Source of the DNA: Lysinibacillus sp. BPa_S21
GTDB lineage: Bacteria; Bacillota; Bacilli; Bacillales_A; Planococcaceae
Assembly (NCBI RefSeq): GCF_023337795.1
Contig: NZ_JALIRS010000004.1
Span: forward strand, 248,001 to 312,000
DNA length: 64,000 nucleotides
Reading direction: 5' to 3'
A program made the position numbers and the translations under genes. How positions within the stretch are numbered: position 1 is the first letter of the stretch; each line of letters starts with the position of its first letter. Below the pieces are notes generated by a model, which worked only from the letters and a program-made list of their open reading frames with translations, did no database searches and was not told the origin of the DNA. Below, in pieces: positions 43,984-54,283 of this stretch.

Positions 43984-45654
43984 ATGGCGCAAAAAGGTAA
44001 GATTTTCGTAGTTGGCTTTGGTCCTGGAGACTTTAAACATATTACGACTCGTGCTGTAGAGGCACTACAACAAAGTGATATGATCATAGGCTATAAAACG
44101 TATGTTGAACTAATTCAGGATTTAGTAAGTGCAAAATCGATTATTAGTACTGGTATGACAGAGGAGGTTTCTCGAGCGCAGGAAGCAGTACGTCAAGCGG
44201 AGGCTGGAAGTATCGTCTCGGTTATTTCTAGTGGAGATGCAGGCGTTTATGGAATGGCTGGATTAGTATATGAGGTCTTAATCGAGCTAGGCTGGACAGA
44301 AGCAACTGGTATCGAGGTTGAAATCGTTCCTGGTATTTCTGCTATTAATTCATGTGCAAGTTTACTAGGTGCTCCAATTATGCATGACGCCTGTACGATT
44401 AGTTTAAGTGACCACTTAACACCTTGGAATTTAATTGCAAAACGAGTAGAGGCAGCAGCGATGGCGGATTTTGTTATTGCTCTTTATAACCCAAAAAGTG
44501 GACGCCGTACGAGACAAATCGTAGAGGCACAACGAATTTTATTGGAATATCGTTCGCCAGATACACCGGTTGGACTTGTGAAAAGCGCGTATCGTGACCG
44601 TCAGGAAATAACGATGACGACTTTATCAGAAATGCTTGAACATGATATCGGTATGTTAACAACAGTGGTTATCGGGAATTCAACAACATTTTTCTATGAC
44701 AATAAAATGATTACACCACGTGGTTATCAGCGTAAATATACACTTGGTGAAGAAAAACAACCGTTACGACCGCATCAACGACTGAAGGAAGAAAATGAAC
44801 CATGGGCCATGAATCAAGAAACAGGTTCTGCACGTAGTGATTTTGCGACAGATCCCAATGCCAATCGTATGAAGCCCAGTTTAGCTATAACACCACAACC
44901 AAAGCCTAAAAAATCTTCACTTGAAATGGCGACAGCAGCTCTTGCTTTAGTGAAGGGAACTAGCGCTGTGAAAGCAACACCTAAGCTCGTGCAACAAAGA
45001 ATCGAATCCATTTTTGAATTAGCTGTTAGTCCAGGGGTAGCCAATAAATTTTTTACGCCTCAACAAATGATGACGTTAGCGGAGGTAGTTGGTGAGAAAG
45101 GAACGATGGAGTATACACCAGACCATCAAATTCATTTGAAAATTCCTACGTCAGCGCCTGAAGACATTACAGCAAAGCTTCGTCAAGTTGGGTTTTTACT
45201 AGCCCCAATTGGTGACGTGCTGTCGTTAAAGGCTTGTGACTTCTGTTACGGAGAAAAGGTCGATTCGATTCCTTATGCAGAAGAGATTCAAGAAAAGCTC
45301 GGTGGTATGGCATTACCGAAAACATTAAATATTGGCTTTAACGGCTGTGGTATGGCGTGTTATCGAGCAGTATTTGATGATATTGGTATTGTTTATCGTA
45401 AAAGTAAATTTGATGTTTTTATTGGGGCCAAGCCGGTTGGACGAACAGCACATGCGGCCCAGCCGGTTGTGGAGGGATTAGAGCCTGAACAGCTCATACC
45501 GCTGATCACCGACATTATCGAAGAATATAAAGCAAATGCACATCCAAATGAACGTTTGTTTAAATACTTCAAGCGTGTGAAAAAGATCCTACATTTTACG
45601 TATCAGGATATGTCTTCAAAAATAAAAGTTGAGCCAGCTCCATGCGGCGACTAG
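43984..45654 (+). CDS. cbiH: Precorrin/cobalt-precorrin-3B C17-methyltransferase with 4Fe-4S domain (CbiH60-type)
   Basis: 556-residue ring-contraction enzyme, twice the length of classical CbiH. The N-terminal tetrapyrrole methylase (1-240; VGFGPGDFKHITTRAVEAL, ISSGDAGVYGMAG, ALYNPKSGRR) uses SAM. A linker (about 250-330) leads to a sulfite/nitrite-reductase-like domain with C418, C421, C455 and C459 that should hold a 4Fe-4S cluster. This architecture is the CbiH60 form. It methylates C17 of cobalt-precorrin-3 and contracts the macrocycle. Next to cbiW at the front of the operon. Confidence 0.9.
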   Translation: MAQKGKIFVVGFGPGDFKHITTRAVEALQQSDMIIGYKTYVELIQDLVSAKSIISTGMTEEVSRAQEAVRQAEAGSIVSVISSGDAGVYGMAGLVYEVLIELGWTEATGIEVEIVPGISAINSCASLLGAPIMHDACTISLSDHLTPWNLIAKRVEAAAMADFVIALYNPKSGRRTRQIVEAQRILLEYRSPDTPVGLVKSAYRDRQEITMTTLSEMLEHDIGMLTTVVIGNSTTFFYDNKMITPRGYQRKYTLGEEKQPLRPHQRLKEENEPWAMNQETGSARSDFATDPNANRMKPSLAITPQPKPKKSSLEMATAALALVKGTSAVKATPKLVQQRIESIFELAVSPGVANKFFTPQQMMTLAEVVGEKGTMEYTPDHQIHLKIPTSAPEDITAKLRQVGFLLAPIGDVLSLKACDFCYGEKVDSIPYAEEIQEKLGGMALPKTLNIGFNGCGMACYRAVFDDIGIVYRKSKFDVFIGAKPVGRTAHAAQPVVEGLEPEQLIPLITDIIEEYKANAHPNERLFKYFKRVKKILHFTYQDMSSKIKVEPAPCGD

Positions 45655-45668
45655 TGAGGGGTAATGAG

Positions 45669-46565
45669 ATGAAAGCAATTTTATTTGTCGGCCACGGGAG
45701 CCGTTTAGAAGCAGGAAATGAAGAGGTACGCAATTTTATCAAGCAAATGACACCTCGCATTGATGCAAGTTTTTTAGTAGAAACATGTTTTTTAGAGTTT
45801 GCTTCGCCAAACATCGAAGAAGGTATTACGAACTGTGTGAAAAAGGGTGCTACTGAGGTGCATGTTATTCCGATTATCCTGCTTCATGCTGGACATTCAA
45901 AAATGCACATTCCTGCAGAGATCGAGCATGCGCGTGAGCATTATCCGAATATCACGTTCACATATGGTCAAACAATCGGTATTCATGAAGAAATATTTGC
46001 GATTTTAGAAGATCGTCTTGCAGAAATCGGTTTTAATGCAGAAGAAGAACATAAGGATACTGCGATTTTATTAATTGCACGAGGCGGTAGTGACCCATAT
46101 GCAAATGGTGATTTTTATAAAATTACACGTTTGCTGTGGGAAAAACTCCCGGTTCAGTATGTAGAGAGCGCCTTTATGGGAGTCACAGATCCTCGTGTTG
46201 AAGAAGGAATGGAGCGCTGTGTGAAGCTGGGTGCTAAAAAAATCATTATGCTACCGTATTTCTTATTCACAGGGGTCCTAATGGAACGAATGAATGGTAT
46301 GTGTGAGCAATTTAACGAAAAATATGTGGATTGTGAAATTCAAATTGCCAACTATTTTGGCTATCATGAGCGTTTGCAAAATGTGCTATTGGAGCGTATT
46401 GAGCAAGCTGTAAATGGCACATCAACAGGCATGCAAGATTTGGAAAATTATCGTGCTTATGCGGCAGTTCATGGACATGCACATCATCATCACCACCATG
46501 AGCACGATCATGAGCATGACCATCACGACCATCATCATCACCATGAAGAGGAGCCAGTGAAATGA
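45669..46565 (+). CDS. cbiX: Sirohydrochlorin cobaltochelatase CbiX, long form with His-rich tail
   Basis: 298-residue chelatase that inserts Co2+ into sirohydrochlorin, committing to the early-cobalt route. Two CbiX half-domains are fused: FVGHGSRLEAGNEEV with IILLHAGHSKMHIP (1-125) and LIARGGSDPYANGDF (130-260). The C-terminal tail from about residue 268 is a run of His with Asp and Glu, likely a cobalt store. The related long CbiX proteins also carry an MxCxxC iron-sulfur motif; I do not see it here. I start at ATG 45669 behind GAGGGG. It overlaps cbiJ in an ATGA junction. Confidence 0.9.
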   Translation: MKAILFVGHGSRLEAGNEEVRNFIKQMTPRIDASFLVETCFLEFASPNIEEGITNCVKKGATEVHVIPIILLHAGHSKMHIPAEIEHAREHYPNITFTYGQTIGIHEEIFAILEDRLAEIGFNAEEEHKDTAILLIARGGSDPYANGDFYKITRLLWEKLPVQYVESAFMGVTDPRVEEGMERCVKLGAKKIIMLPYFLFTGVLMERMNGMCEQFNEKYVDCEIQIANYFGYHERLQNVLLERIEQAVNGTSTGMQDLENYRAYAAVHGHAHHHHHHEHDHEHDHHDHHHHHEEEPVK

Positions 46566-47323
46566 TTTTCATGTTAGCAGGGACGAGTGATGCAAGGAAT
46601 TTAGCGCTTGAATTACAGTCAGCAAATTACGCTGTGACAGCAACTGTTGTGACGGATTCAGCCGCCTCAAGCCTTGCAGAAGTGGGACTACCTCATTTAG
46701 TTGGTCGTTTAACAGCGGAAGAAATGGCGGCGATTATGAAGGACCAGGGATATCGTTTAGTTGTAGATGCTTCTCATCCATTTGCTGAAGAAGCTTCGAA
46801 AAATGCTATGGCGGCAGCGGAGCAAGCAAATGTTCCGTATATTCGCTATGAACGTGCACATTGGCATTATGCCCATCCACTCATTACGGTTGTGAAAGAT
46901 TATGAGGAGGCTGCCCAATTAGCAGCAGAAAAACGTGGTGTCATTATGCTAACGACGGGCAGTAAGACGTTAGCGACCTTTACAAAGGTGTTGCATGGCT
47001 TAGAGAATACGCGAGTGATTGCGCGTATGCTTCCTCGACTCGATAATATGGAAAAATGTGAAGCACTTGGTGTGGCACAAAGAGATATTGTTGCCATACA
47101 AGGACCTTTTTCAAAGGAATTAAACGAGGCACTATTTCGTCAATATGATGTGACATTGATGATTACGAAAGAAAGCGGCAAGGTAGGCTCGGTGGATGAA
47201 AAGCTAGAGGCTGCTCTTGCATGTGGCATCGAAACGATTTTAATTGCAAGACCAAATATAAAATACGGACAGCAATATTCAACATTTGAAGATGTATTAC
47301 AAGCTGTACAAAACACACTTTAG
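46562..47323 (+). CDS. cbiJ: Cobalt-precorrin-6A reductase CbiJ
   Basis: 253-residue NAD(P)H reductase of the CbiJ/CobK family. The N-terminal MIFMLAGTSDARNLALELQS is the family signature, with DASHPFAEEASKNAM and TTGSKTLATF. It reduces cobalt-precorrin-6A to 6B. The ATG overlaps the cbiX stop (ATGA). Confidence 0.9.
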   Translation: MIFMLAGTSDARNLALELQSANYAVTATVVTDSAASSLAEVGLPHLVGRLTAEEMAAIMKDQGYRLVVDASHPFAEEASKNAMAAAEQANVPYIRYERAHWHYAHPLITVVKDYEEAAQLAAEKRGVIMLTTGSKTLATFTKVLHGLENTRVIARMLPRLDNMEKCEALGVAQRDIVAIQGPFSKELNEALFRQYDVTLMITKESGKVGSVDEKLEAALACGIETILIARPNIKYGQQYSTFEDVLQAVQNTL

Positions 47324-47335
47324 GAGGCAATTCCG

Positions 47336-47995
47336 ATGGATTTTAAAACAGATTTCAAACCATTAACAGTAGACCCAGATAAAATTTACGATTACAGTTT
47401 CTCAATTATTGCAGAAGAAATGGGCGAGCATAATTTCTCAGAAGACGAGTGGAAAGTTGTACGTCGTATTATTCACGCTTCTGCTGACTTTGAATTAGGA
47501 CGTAGCGTGATTATTACCCCGGGCGCAATCGAGGCTGGGATTAAATCAATTCTTGCAGGTCGCCATGTCATTGCAGATGTACAAATGATTGAAAGTGGTT
47601 CAGGTAAAAAACGCTTCCAAAAGCATGGAGGAGATTTACACTGTTATATTGCAGATGAAGACGTTTCAGTTGAAGCAAAAAAACAAAACACTACACGTGC
47701 GATTATCTCCATGCAAAAGGCCGCTAAATTACATGAAGGCGGTATATATGCAATTGGGAATGCACCGACAGCATTGCTGGAATTAATTCGTTTAATTAAA
47801 GAAGGCTTAGCGAAACCAGATTTAATTATCGGTATGCCAGTTGGCTTCGTTTCAGCCGCTGAATCGAAGGAAGAGCTATTAAAACTAGAAGGTATTCCTT
47901 ATATTACAAATGTTGGTCGTAAAGGCGGTAGTACAGTGACGGTTGCCGCATTGAATGCTGTCTCACTTTTAGCGGATGAACAGGCGAAAAAATAA
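47336..47995 (+). CDS. cbiC: Cobalt-precorrin-8 methylmutase CbiC
   Basis: 219-residue enzyme moving the C11 methyl to C12, forming cobyrinate. The catalytic His is in VRRIIHASADFELGRSV (about 43-47), followed by GAIEAGIKSILAG, VDVQMIESG-like ADVQMIESGSGK, AIGNAPTALLELI and MPVGFVSAAESKE, all typical of CbiC/CobH. Shine-Dalgarno GGAGGC precedes the ATG. The stop overlaps the cbiD start by one base. Confidence 0.95.
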   Translation: MDFKTDFKPLTVDPDKIYDYSFSIIAEEMGEHNFSEDEWKVVRRIIHASADFELGRSVIITPGAIEAGIKSILAGRHVIADVQMIESGSGKKRFQKHGGDLHCYIADEDVSVEAKKQNTTRAIISMQKAAKLHEGGIYAIGNAPTALLELIRLIKEGLAKPDLIIGMPVGFVSAAESKEELLKLEGIPYITNVGRKGGSTVTVAALNAVSLLADEQAKK

Positions 47996-49128
47996 TGGAG
48001 CGGAAGCCTAAAAAGGATCCCAAGGACATGCGTCACGGTTATACAACGGGAGCCTGTGCAACTGCGGTAACGAAGGCTGCATTACTTGCTTTAATTACAA
48101 ATGAAGAGCAAGAAACAAGTACAATTCATTTGCCAATTGGACGAGATGCGACCTTTACGATAGAAAAATGTACATTTCAGAATGATGCTGTAAGCTGTGA
48201 AACGATTAAAGATGCAGGTGATGACCCGGATGCAACGCATAAAGCACTCATTATTGGCACAGTGAGCTGGGCGGATATACCAGGCATTCATCTGGACGGT
48301 GGAATTGGTGTCGGGCGCGTAACAAAGCCCGGCTTACCAGTACCTGTCGGAGAAGCAGCCATCAATCCTGTGCCACGAAAGATGATTCATAGTACTGTAC
48401 AAGGCGTACTAGATGAATTTCACATTAAACGAGGCGTTAACGTAGTTATTTCTGTTCCAGAGGGTGAGGAAATGGCTAAAAAAACGTTAAATGGGCGCCT
48501 TGGTATTATTGGAGGCATCTCCATTTTAGGCACAAGGGGAACCGTCGTGCCTTTTTCGAGTTCCGCCTATATGGCCAGCATTGTCCAAGCGATTAGTGTT
48601 GCAAAAGAGGCTGGTTGTCAGCATTTAGTTGTCACGACAGGTGGACGTAGTGAAAAGTTCGCAATGGCACAGTACCCTAATTTGCCAGAGGAAGCATTTA
48701 TAGAAATGGGCGATTTTGTAGGCTTTACATTAAAGCATTGTAAACGACTTGGGATGAAGCAAGTATCGCTTGTTGGGATGATGGGGAAATTCTCGAAGGT
48801 GGCACAAGGTGTCATGATGGTGCACTCCAAAAGTGCTCCTATTGACTTTAACTTTTTAGCACAATTAGCAGTGGATATAGGGGCTGATGAGAAGACCATA
48901 GCGAACGTACGAGAGGCAAACACAGCTTCACAGGTCGGAGAAATTATGGCGGAAAGTGGCTATGATGCTTTCTTTCACCGTTTATGTGAGGCTTGCTGTT
49001 ATTCATCATTACATCATATTAAAGGCGGTTTATCGCTTTCCACATCGATCTATTCGATGCAGGGACAATTATTAGGAAGGGCTGATGACATTGCATCGAT
49101 CGATGAAATTGATTGGGATCGGGGATAA
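47995..49128 (+). CDS. cbiD: Cobalt-precorrin-5B C1-methyltransferase CbiD
   Basis: 377-residue methyltransferase found only in the anaerobic pathway. [20 protein letters not shown] near the N-terminus is diagnostic, with [20 protein letters not shown] and [17 protein letters not shown]. It methylates C1 of cobalt-precorrin-5B. Its presence confirms the cobalt-early route. It overlaps cbiC by one base and cbiET by 44 bases. Confidence 0.95.
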   Translation: MERKPKKDPKDMRHGYTTGACATAVTKAALLALITNEEQETSTIHLPIGRDATFTIEKCTFQNDAVSCETIKDAGDDPDATHKALIIGTVSWADIPGIHLDGGIGVGRVTKPGLPVPVGEAAINPVPRKMIHSTVQGVLDEFHIKRGVNVVISVPEGEEMAKKTLNGRLGIIGGISILGTRGTVVPFSSSAYMASIVQAISVAKEAGCQHLVVTTGGRSEKFAMAQYPNLPEEAFIEMGDFVGFTLKHCKRLGMKQVSLVGMMGKFSKVAQGVMMVHSKSAPIDFNFLAQLAVDIGADEKTIANVREANTASQVGEIMAESGYDAFFHRLCEACCYSSLHHIKGGLSLSTSIYSMQGQLLGRADDIASIDEIDWDRG

Positions 49129-50305
49129 CGGACAAGAAAGCTTGCTACCACAGTATGTACAGTGGATTGAAGACTGTGAGGTGCTTGTTGGGGGAGAGCG
49201 CGTTTTAGCATTTTTCCCGAACTTTACTGGAGAAAAAATGTTGATTAAAGGTGGTCTTTCAGCGCTTGTTGAACGATTATCTGCAGAAACAAGAAATACA
49301 GTTATTTTAGCGTCAGGTGATCCATTATTTTATGGAATCGGTAGTTATTTAGCGAAAAAGCTAGACATTGAAGTTTATCCATATATGAGCTCAGTCCAGC
49401 TTGCTTTTTCAAAGGTGGGGGAAAGCTGGCAGGATGCTTATGTCACAAGTATTCATGGTCGCTCCATGAAAGGTTTAGCACAACGAATTGATGGTAAAAA
49501 GAAAGTGGCACTGTTAACAGATGCAGAGAATAGCCCTAATGCGCTAGCCCGTTATTTAAAGCATTTTGGTATGACAGAATACCGTGCGTTTGTGGCAGAA
49601 AATTTACAAGGTACAAATGAAAAATTCGGCTGGTACTCACTGGATGAATTAGAAACGGAAGATTTTTCTTCTTTAAATGTTGTCATTCTACAGCAAACTT
49701 CAGTGCCGAAACGGTATGTGCTTGGTATCGATGATGAAGAATTCTCGCAGCGAAAGCCAGACAAAGGTTTAATTACGAAAAAGGAAATTCGTGTCTTAAG
49801 TTTACAAGCAATGCAACTACAAAAGGATAGTATCATTTGGGATGTTGGTACATGTACAGGTTCGATGGCTATTGAGGCTGGTAAGCTTGCGCCAGAAGGT
49901 CAAATATTTGCAGTGGAGAAAAACGCACCTGATTTAGAAAATTGCCTGCAAAATCAGCAAAAGTTCCGTGTAGATATTACAGCTATTCATAGTAAAGCGC
50001 CAGCAGGACTTGAAAACTTCCCTGATCCGGATGCGATTTTTATCGGCGGTACAGGAGGAGAAATGGTGGAGTTATTACAATTGTGCTGTACACGCTTAAA
50101 GCCAAATGGTCGTATTGTCTTGAATGCTGCAACAATTGAAAATTTATATAAGGCAGTTGAAGCATTTAAGTCTTGTGGCTTTGCTGTAGACATATTGCAG
50201 GCACAGCTTGCGCGCAGTAAACCAATATTAGATATGACACGTTTTGTCCCATTAAATCCGATTTATATTATTTCTGCATATCGAAAGGAAGAAAATTATG
50301 AGTAA
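49085..50305 (+). CDS. cbiET: Bifunctional cobalt-precorrin-7 C5/C15-methyltransferase CbiET fusion
   Basis: 406-residue fusion like CobL. The N-terminal CbiE tetrapyrrole methylase (about 1-210; [31 protein letters not shown]) methylates C5. The C-terminal CbiT Rossmann methyltransferase (about 215-406; [29 protein letters not shown]) methylates C15 and decarboxylates. Start ATG 49085 has AGGAAGG upstream; ATG 49103 has none. It overlaps cbiD by 44 bases and cbiL by 8. Confidence 0.93.
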   Translation: MTLHRSMKLIGIGDNGQESLLPQYVQWIEDCEVLVGGERVLAFFPNFTGEKMLIKGGLSALVERLSAETRNTVILASGDPLFYGIGSYLAKKLDIEVYPYMSSVQLAFSKVGESWQDAYVTSIHGRSMKGLAQRIDGKKKVALLTDAENSPNALARYLKHFGMTEYRAFVAENLQGTNEKFGWYSLDELETEDFSSLNVVILQQTSVPKRYVLGIDDEEFSQRKPDKGLITKKEIRVLSLQAMQLQKDSIIWDVGTCTGSMAIEAGKLAPEGQIFAVEKNAPDLENCLQNQQKFRVDITAIHSKAPAGLENFPDPDAIFIGGTGGEMVELLQLCCTRLKPNGRIVLNAATIENLYKAVEAFKSCGFAVDILQAQLARSKPILDMTRFVPLNPIYIISAYRKEENYE

Positions 50306-51005
50306 TCTTGGTATTTTATATGGCTTGGGCGTAGGGCCTGGCGATCCAGAGTTAATTACAGTCAAAGCATTCCGTGTCATTCAGGAATCGCCTGTTATTG
50401 CTTATCCGAAAAAACTAAAAGGCAGTAAAAGCTACGCCCATCGTATCGTAGATGTCTACATTAACCCAGAAGAAAAGGATATGCTTGGCCTAGTATTTCC
50501 AATGACCAAGGATGAGGCTGTTTTAGAGCGAGAATGGACAAAATCAGTTCAACTTGTTTATGAAAAATTACAAGAAGGTAAGGACGTTGCATTCGTAACG
50601 GAGGGAGATCCATTATTATATAGTACGTTCATCCATATGATGAAGCTTATGCAGGACATGCATCCTGACGTTGAAATTCGAACGGTTCCTGGTATTTCTT
50701 CGTTCAATGGTTCAGCATCACGACTGGGAATTGCGCTGGCGGATGGCGATGACCGTGTGGCTATTGTACCTGCACACGATGACTATGAGGCAATGCGTGA
50801 AGCGATTGAAAGTCACGATGCAGTAGTGTTCATAAAAGTAGCGAAGGTTATTGATTTAATGCTTGAGGTACTACGTGATTTAGATTTACTAGATAAGGCA
50901 TCCGTCGTAACGAAGGTAACATCTGACGAGGAAATCATTTGGGATGTACGGGAGCTAGACGGTGTCGATTTAGAATATTTAACGTTAATGGTGGTGCGCA
51001 AATAA
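50298..51005 (+). CDS. cbiL: Cobalt-precorrin-2 C20-methyltransferase CbiL
   Basis: 235-residue SAM-dependent methylase. [20 protein letters not shown] with [17 protein letters not shown] and [15 protein letters not shown] are specific to the CbiL/CobI branch. It adds the C20 methyl to cobalt-factor II. It overlaps cbiET and cbiF, so translation is coupled. Confidence 0.93.
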   Translation: MSNLGILYGLGVGPGDPELITVKAFRVIQESPVIAYPKKLKGSKSYAHRIVDVYINPEEKDMLGLVFPMTKDEAVLEREWTKSVQLVYEKLQEGKDVAFVTEGDPLLYSTFIHMMKLMQDMHPDVEIRTVPGISSFNGSASRLGIALADGDDRVAIVPAHDDYEAMREAIESHDAVVFIKVAKVIDLMLEVLRDLDLLDKASVVTKVTSDEEIIWDVRELDGVDLEYLTLMVVRK

Positions 51006-51790
51006 TGAAGAAAATATATATTGTCGGTGCTGGTCCTGGTGATCCGGATTTAATTACAGTGAAAGGCTTACATATGCTACAAACGGCAGACGTTGTAATG
51101 TATACAGATTCTTTAGTGAGTGAGGACCTTATTGCAAAAGCAAAACCAGATGCAGAGGTTATTCGTACTGCAGGGATGCATTTAGAGGAAATGGTAGCGG
51201 TTATGGTAGATCGTGTTAACGCGGGTAAAGTAGTAGCTCGTATGCATACAGGGGACCCTGCTATGTATGGCGCGATCATGGAGCAGGTGGCCCTATTAAA
51301 AAAAGAGGGCATTGGCTATGAGGTCATTCCTGGTGTTAGCTCTGTCTTCGCTTCTGCGGCGGCAATCGGGGCAGAATTAACAATTCCTGACTTAACACAA
51401 ACACTTATTTTAACGCGTGCCGAAGGGCGTACACCTGTACCAGAATTCGAAAAGCTACGCGATTTAGCGAGTCATCACTGTACAATTGCGTTATTCCTGA
51501 GCGCAACGCTAACAAAGAAAATCGTCAAAGAATTACAAAGTGCTGGCTGGGCAGATGACACACCAGTAGCTGTTATTCAACGAGCTTCTTGGCCAGATCA
51601 AAAAATTGTACGTACAACATTAATTGAACTGGATGAAGCAATGCGTGTGAACGGTATTCGTAAGCATGCGATGATTTTAGCTGGCTGGGCATTAGATCCG
51701 ACTATTCATGATAAAGATCAATATCGTTCGAAATTATATGATGCTACCTTTACACATGGTTTCAGAAAAGGTGTGAAGACAAGTGATTGA
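51005..51790 (+). CDS. cbiF: Cobalt-precorrin-4 C11-methyltransferase CbiF
   Basis: 261-residue methylase: IYIVGAGPGDPDLITVKGL, VVMYTDSLVSEDL, MHTGDPAMYGAIMEQ and TIPDLTQTLILTRAEGRTPVP. The VMYTDSLVS stretch separates CbiF/CobM from the other methylases here. The start ATG 51005 overlaps the cbiL stop. An apparent in-frame extension back to 50939 lies inside cbiL. Confidence 0.94.
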   Translation: MKKIYIVGAGPGDPDLITVKGLHMLQTADVVMYTDSLVSEDLIAKAKPDAEVIRTAGMHLEEMVAVMVDRVNAGKVVARMHTGDPAMYGAIMEQVALLKKEGIGYEVIPGVSSVFASAAAIGAELTIPDLTQTLILTRAEGRTPVPEFEKLRDLASHHCTIALFLSATLTKKIVKELQSAGWADDTPVAVIQRASWPDQKIVRTTLIELDEAMRVNGIRKHAMILAGWALDPTIHDKDQYRSKLYDATFTHGFRKGVKTSD

Positions 51791-52904
51791 GTTACAAGAG
51801 GGCATCTTACCAGAGGTTGACCAACGAAATCCTTATGCGGTTGTAGCTATTACAAAGCATGGTGTTCAAATCGGTCGTCGTTTGCAGCAGACTTTTGCTG
51901 CGAGCGACTTATATTACATGAGTAAATTTGAGCAGGGCGATGAAGCAGAAAAGCATATTCAAATGTTTACAGGTACTGTCCGTCTACTGCTTCCTACTCT
52001 TTTTAAGCAATACAAAGGCTTAATTGTAATCATCTCACTCGGTGCAGTTGTCCGCATGATAGCACCGATTTTAAAGGATAAAAAGACAGATCCAGGTGTT
52101 GTTGTTATTGACGACCGTGGTGAAAATGTGATTAGTGTTTTATCGGGACATCTAGGTGGCGCCAATGAGTTGACGCATGAAGTAGCTGCAGCACTTGGAG
52201 CAAATCCAATTATTACAACAGCTTCCGATGTGCAAAAGACCATTCCAGTTGATTTATTTGGAGCACGTTTTGGCTGGGTATGGGATAGTGCCGATAAACT
52301 GACGCCTGTCAGTGCATCTGTTGTTAATGAGGAGCATGTTGCCATCGTTCAGGAAACGGGGGAAGGTGATTGGTGGATGCGTGACACACCGATGCCAGAG
52401 CACATTAAGATTTACCCGTCGACATATGCAGCGATTGAAGCGAAACCACATGCGACACTGCTCATTACTGACCGTATCATTGATCAAGAGGAAGAAGTGC
52501 TTCTTGAAAATGGTGTTATATATCGACCAAAATCGGTTGTGCTTGGCATGGGCTGTAATCGAGGAACATCTGTGGAAGAAGTTGAGCAGGTCATTGATGA
52601 AACTCTTGCGGAGTTAAAACTTTCGAAGAAAAGTGTCAAAGCGCTATGCACGATCGATTTAAAAAAGGACGAACACTGCTTCCTTGAAATAACGAAAAAA
52701 TACGATTGGGAATTTGTTACATATTCACCGGCGCAATTAAATGAAATTGATTTCCCTTCACCTTCGGAAACTGTATTTAAATATACAGGAGTATACGGGG
52801 TGAGTGAACCGGCAGCATTGCGTTATGCACAGGTGGAGTCGCTTGTGCTAGAAAAGAAAAAATCAGGCAATGCTACCATCTCGGTTGCTAGATTATTATT
52901 TTAA
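51783..52904 (+). CDS. cbiG: Cobalt-precorrin-5A hydrolase CbiG
   Basis: 373-residue enzyme that opens the delta-lactone with loss of acetaldehyde, an anaerobic-route step. The N-terminal domain shows LIVIISLGAVVRMIAPIL and VLSGHLGGANELT. The C-terminal domain starts VVLGMGCNRGTSVEEVE and includes YSPAQLNEID and VYGVSEPAAL. The start is GTG 51783, overlapping cbiF by 8 bases. Confidence 0.93.
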   Translation: MIELQEGILPEVDQRNPYAVVAITKHGVQIGRRLQQTFAASDLYYMSKFEQGDEAEKHIQMFTGTVRLLLPTLFKQYKGLIVIISLGAVVRMIAPILKDKKTDPGVVVIDDRGENVISVLSGHLGGANELTHEVAAALGANPIITTASDVQKTIPVDLFGARFGWVWDSADKLTPVSASVVNEEHVAIVQETGEGDWWMRDTPMPEHIKIYPSTYAAIEAKPHATLLITDRIIDQEEEVLLENGVIYRPKSVVLGMGCNRGTSVEEVEQVIDETLAELKLSKKSVKALCTIDLKKDEHCFLEITKKYDWEFVTYSPAQLNEIDFPSPSETVFKYTGVYGVSEPAALRYAQVESLVLEKKKSGNATISVARLLF

Positions 52905-52915
52905 GGAGGAAGCCT

Positions 52916-54283
52916 ATGCAAACGAATCGCTTTGTACTTGCTGGTACTGGCAGTGGAGTTGGTAAAACAACCTTTACCATTGGGCTAATGAAAGCATTAC
53001 AAGAAAAGGGGAAAATTGTGCAGGGCTTTAAATGTGGTCCCGATTACATTGACCCTACCTATCATACTGCTGTGACAGGACGGGTATCGCGCAATATCGA
53101 TAGCTGGATGTTTTCACATGAAGCGGTGCGTGATATTGTTGCGCGTGCAAGTAAAGACGCTGATGTTTCTATTATTGAAGGAGTTATGGGCTTTTATGAT
53201 GGAAAAAGTCCGCTATCAGATGCTGGCTCTGCAGCAGACATTAGTGTTGTGACAGAGAGCCCTGTTATTTTAATAGTCAATTGTGCAAGTATGGCACGCA
53301 GTGTAGCGGCAGTTGTGAAAGGCTTTCAATTGTTGTCTGATAAGCCAAATATCGTTGGCGTTATTGCTAACCAAGTTGGTAGTGTTGGCCATTATGAAAT
53401 TGCGAAGGCTGCTATTGAGCAGGAGTGTGGAATTCCTGTGATCGGCTATTTGAAGCGGGAGGAAGGGATTGATATTCCTAGCCGCCATTTAGGTTTAGTG
53501 CCAGCGATTGAACGAGGAGAACTCGATACATTTTTTGATAAACTAGGTTCTTTAATGGCAGAGACGATTGATTTAGATCAATTACTTGCATTAACAAAGG
53601 CTCCAGTTCTACAAGAATCAGGGCAACTATTTGCAGAACAGCCATCGCAAAATATTCGCATTGCCGTAGCAAAGGATGCCGCGTTTAACTTCTATTATGA
53701 AGAAAATTTAGCGCTGCTACGTGCAAAAGGGGCGGAGCTGCAATTTTTCTCACCACTTGCAAATGAGCCTGTTCCCGTAGAAGCAGACGGTTTGTATATA
53801 GGTGGGGGCTTCCCAGAGGAATTTGCTGATCTATTAGCGGAAAATGCCGATGTGAAAAAATCTATTCGTGAAGTAATTGCCAAAGGTCTACCGACATTAG
53901 CTGAATGTGGAGGCTTCATGTATTTGACAGAGGCTATCACGAATAGCAATGGTGACCGATATGACATGGTAGGTGTTATTCCAGGTGAGGTAGCGATGCA
54001 ATCAAAGCTAGCGGCTCTTGGTTACCGTGAAATTTTTGGCACACAACATAATTTTTTAATTGGTACAGATGAAGAAGCAAAGGGACATGAATTCCACTAT
54101 TCAAAATATAGCGGCTCGCATAATACGCCGGCCTATGAAACGAAGGGACGCTTTGGTAACAAACAAGAAGGCTATCAAGCAGGGAATTTAGTAGCCGGCT
54201 ATACGCATTTTCATTTTGTATCAAACCCAAAGCTTGTTGACAATTGGTTAACAGCTTGTAAGAAGGTGAAAAATCATGACTAA
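52916..54283 (+). CDS. cbiA: Cobyrinate a,c-diamide synthase CbiA
   Basis: 455-residue ATP- and glutamine-dependent amidase. The N-terminal P-loop domain (FVLAGTGSGVGKTTFTIGLM, FKCGPDYIDPTYHTAVTGR) is followed by a class I glutamine amidotransferase domain with nucleophile Cys in TLAECGGFMYL (about residue 329) and His in GYTHFHF. It amidates carboxylates a and c of cobyrinate. Shine-Dalgarno AAGGAGG. The stop overlaps the next gene by 8 bases. Confidence 0.95.
   Translation: MQTNRFVLAGTGSGVGKTTFTIGLMKALQEKGKIVQGFKCGPDYIDPTYHTAVTGRVSRNIDSWMFSHEAVRDIVARASKDADVSIIEGVMGFYDGKSPLSDAGSAADISVVTESPVILIVNCASMARSVAAVVKGFQLLSDKPNIVGVIANQVGSVGHYEIAKAAIEQECGIPVIGYLKREEGIDIPSRHLGLVPAIERGELDTFFDKLGSLMAETIDLDQLLALTKAPVLQESGQLFAEQPSQNIRIAVAKDAAFNFYYEENLALLRAKGAELQFFSPLANEPVPVEADGLYIGGGFPEEFADLLAENADVKKSIREVIAKGLPTLAECGGFMYLTEAITNSNGDRYDMVGVIPGEVAMQSKLAALGYREIFGTQHNFLIGTDEEAKGHEFHYSKYSGSHNTPAYETKGRFGNKQEGYQAGNLVAGYTHFHFVSNPKLVDNWLTACKKVKNHD

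Noticed and set aside
46312..46572. Minus-strand frame rich in His/Asp/Gly
   Set aside because: It is the shadow of the CbiX His-rich tail, without a ribosome site.
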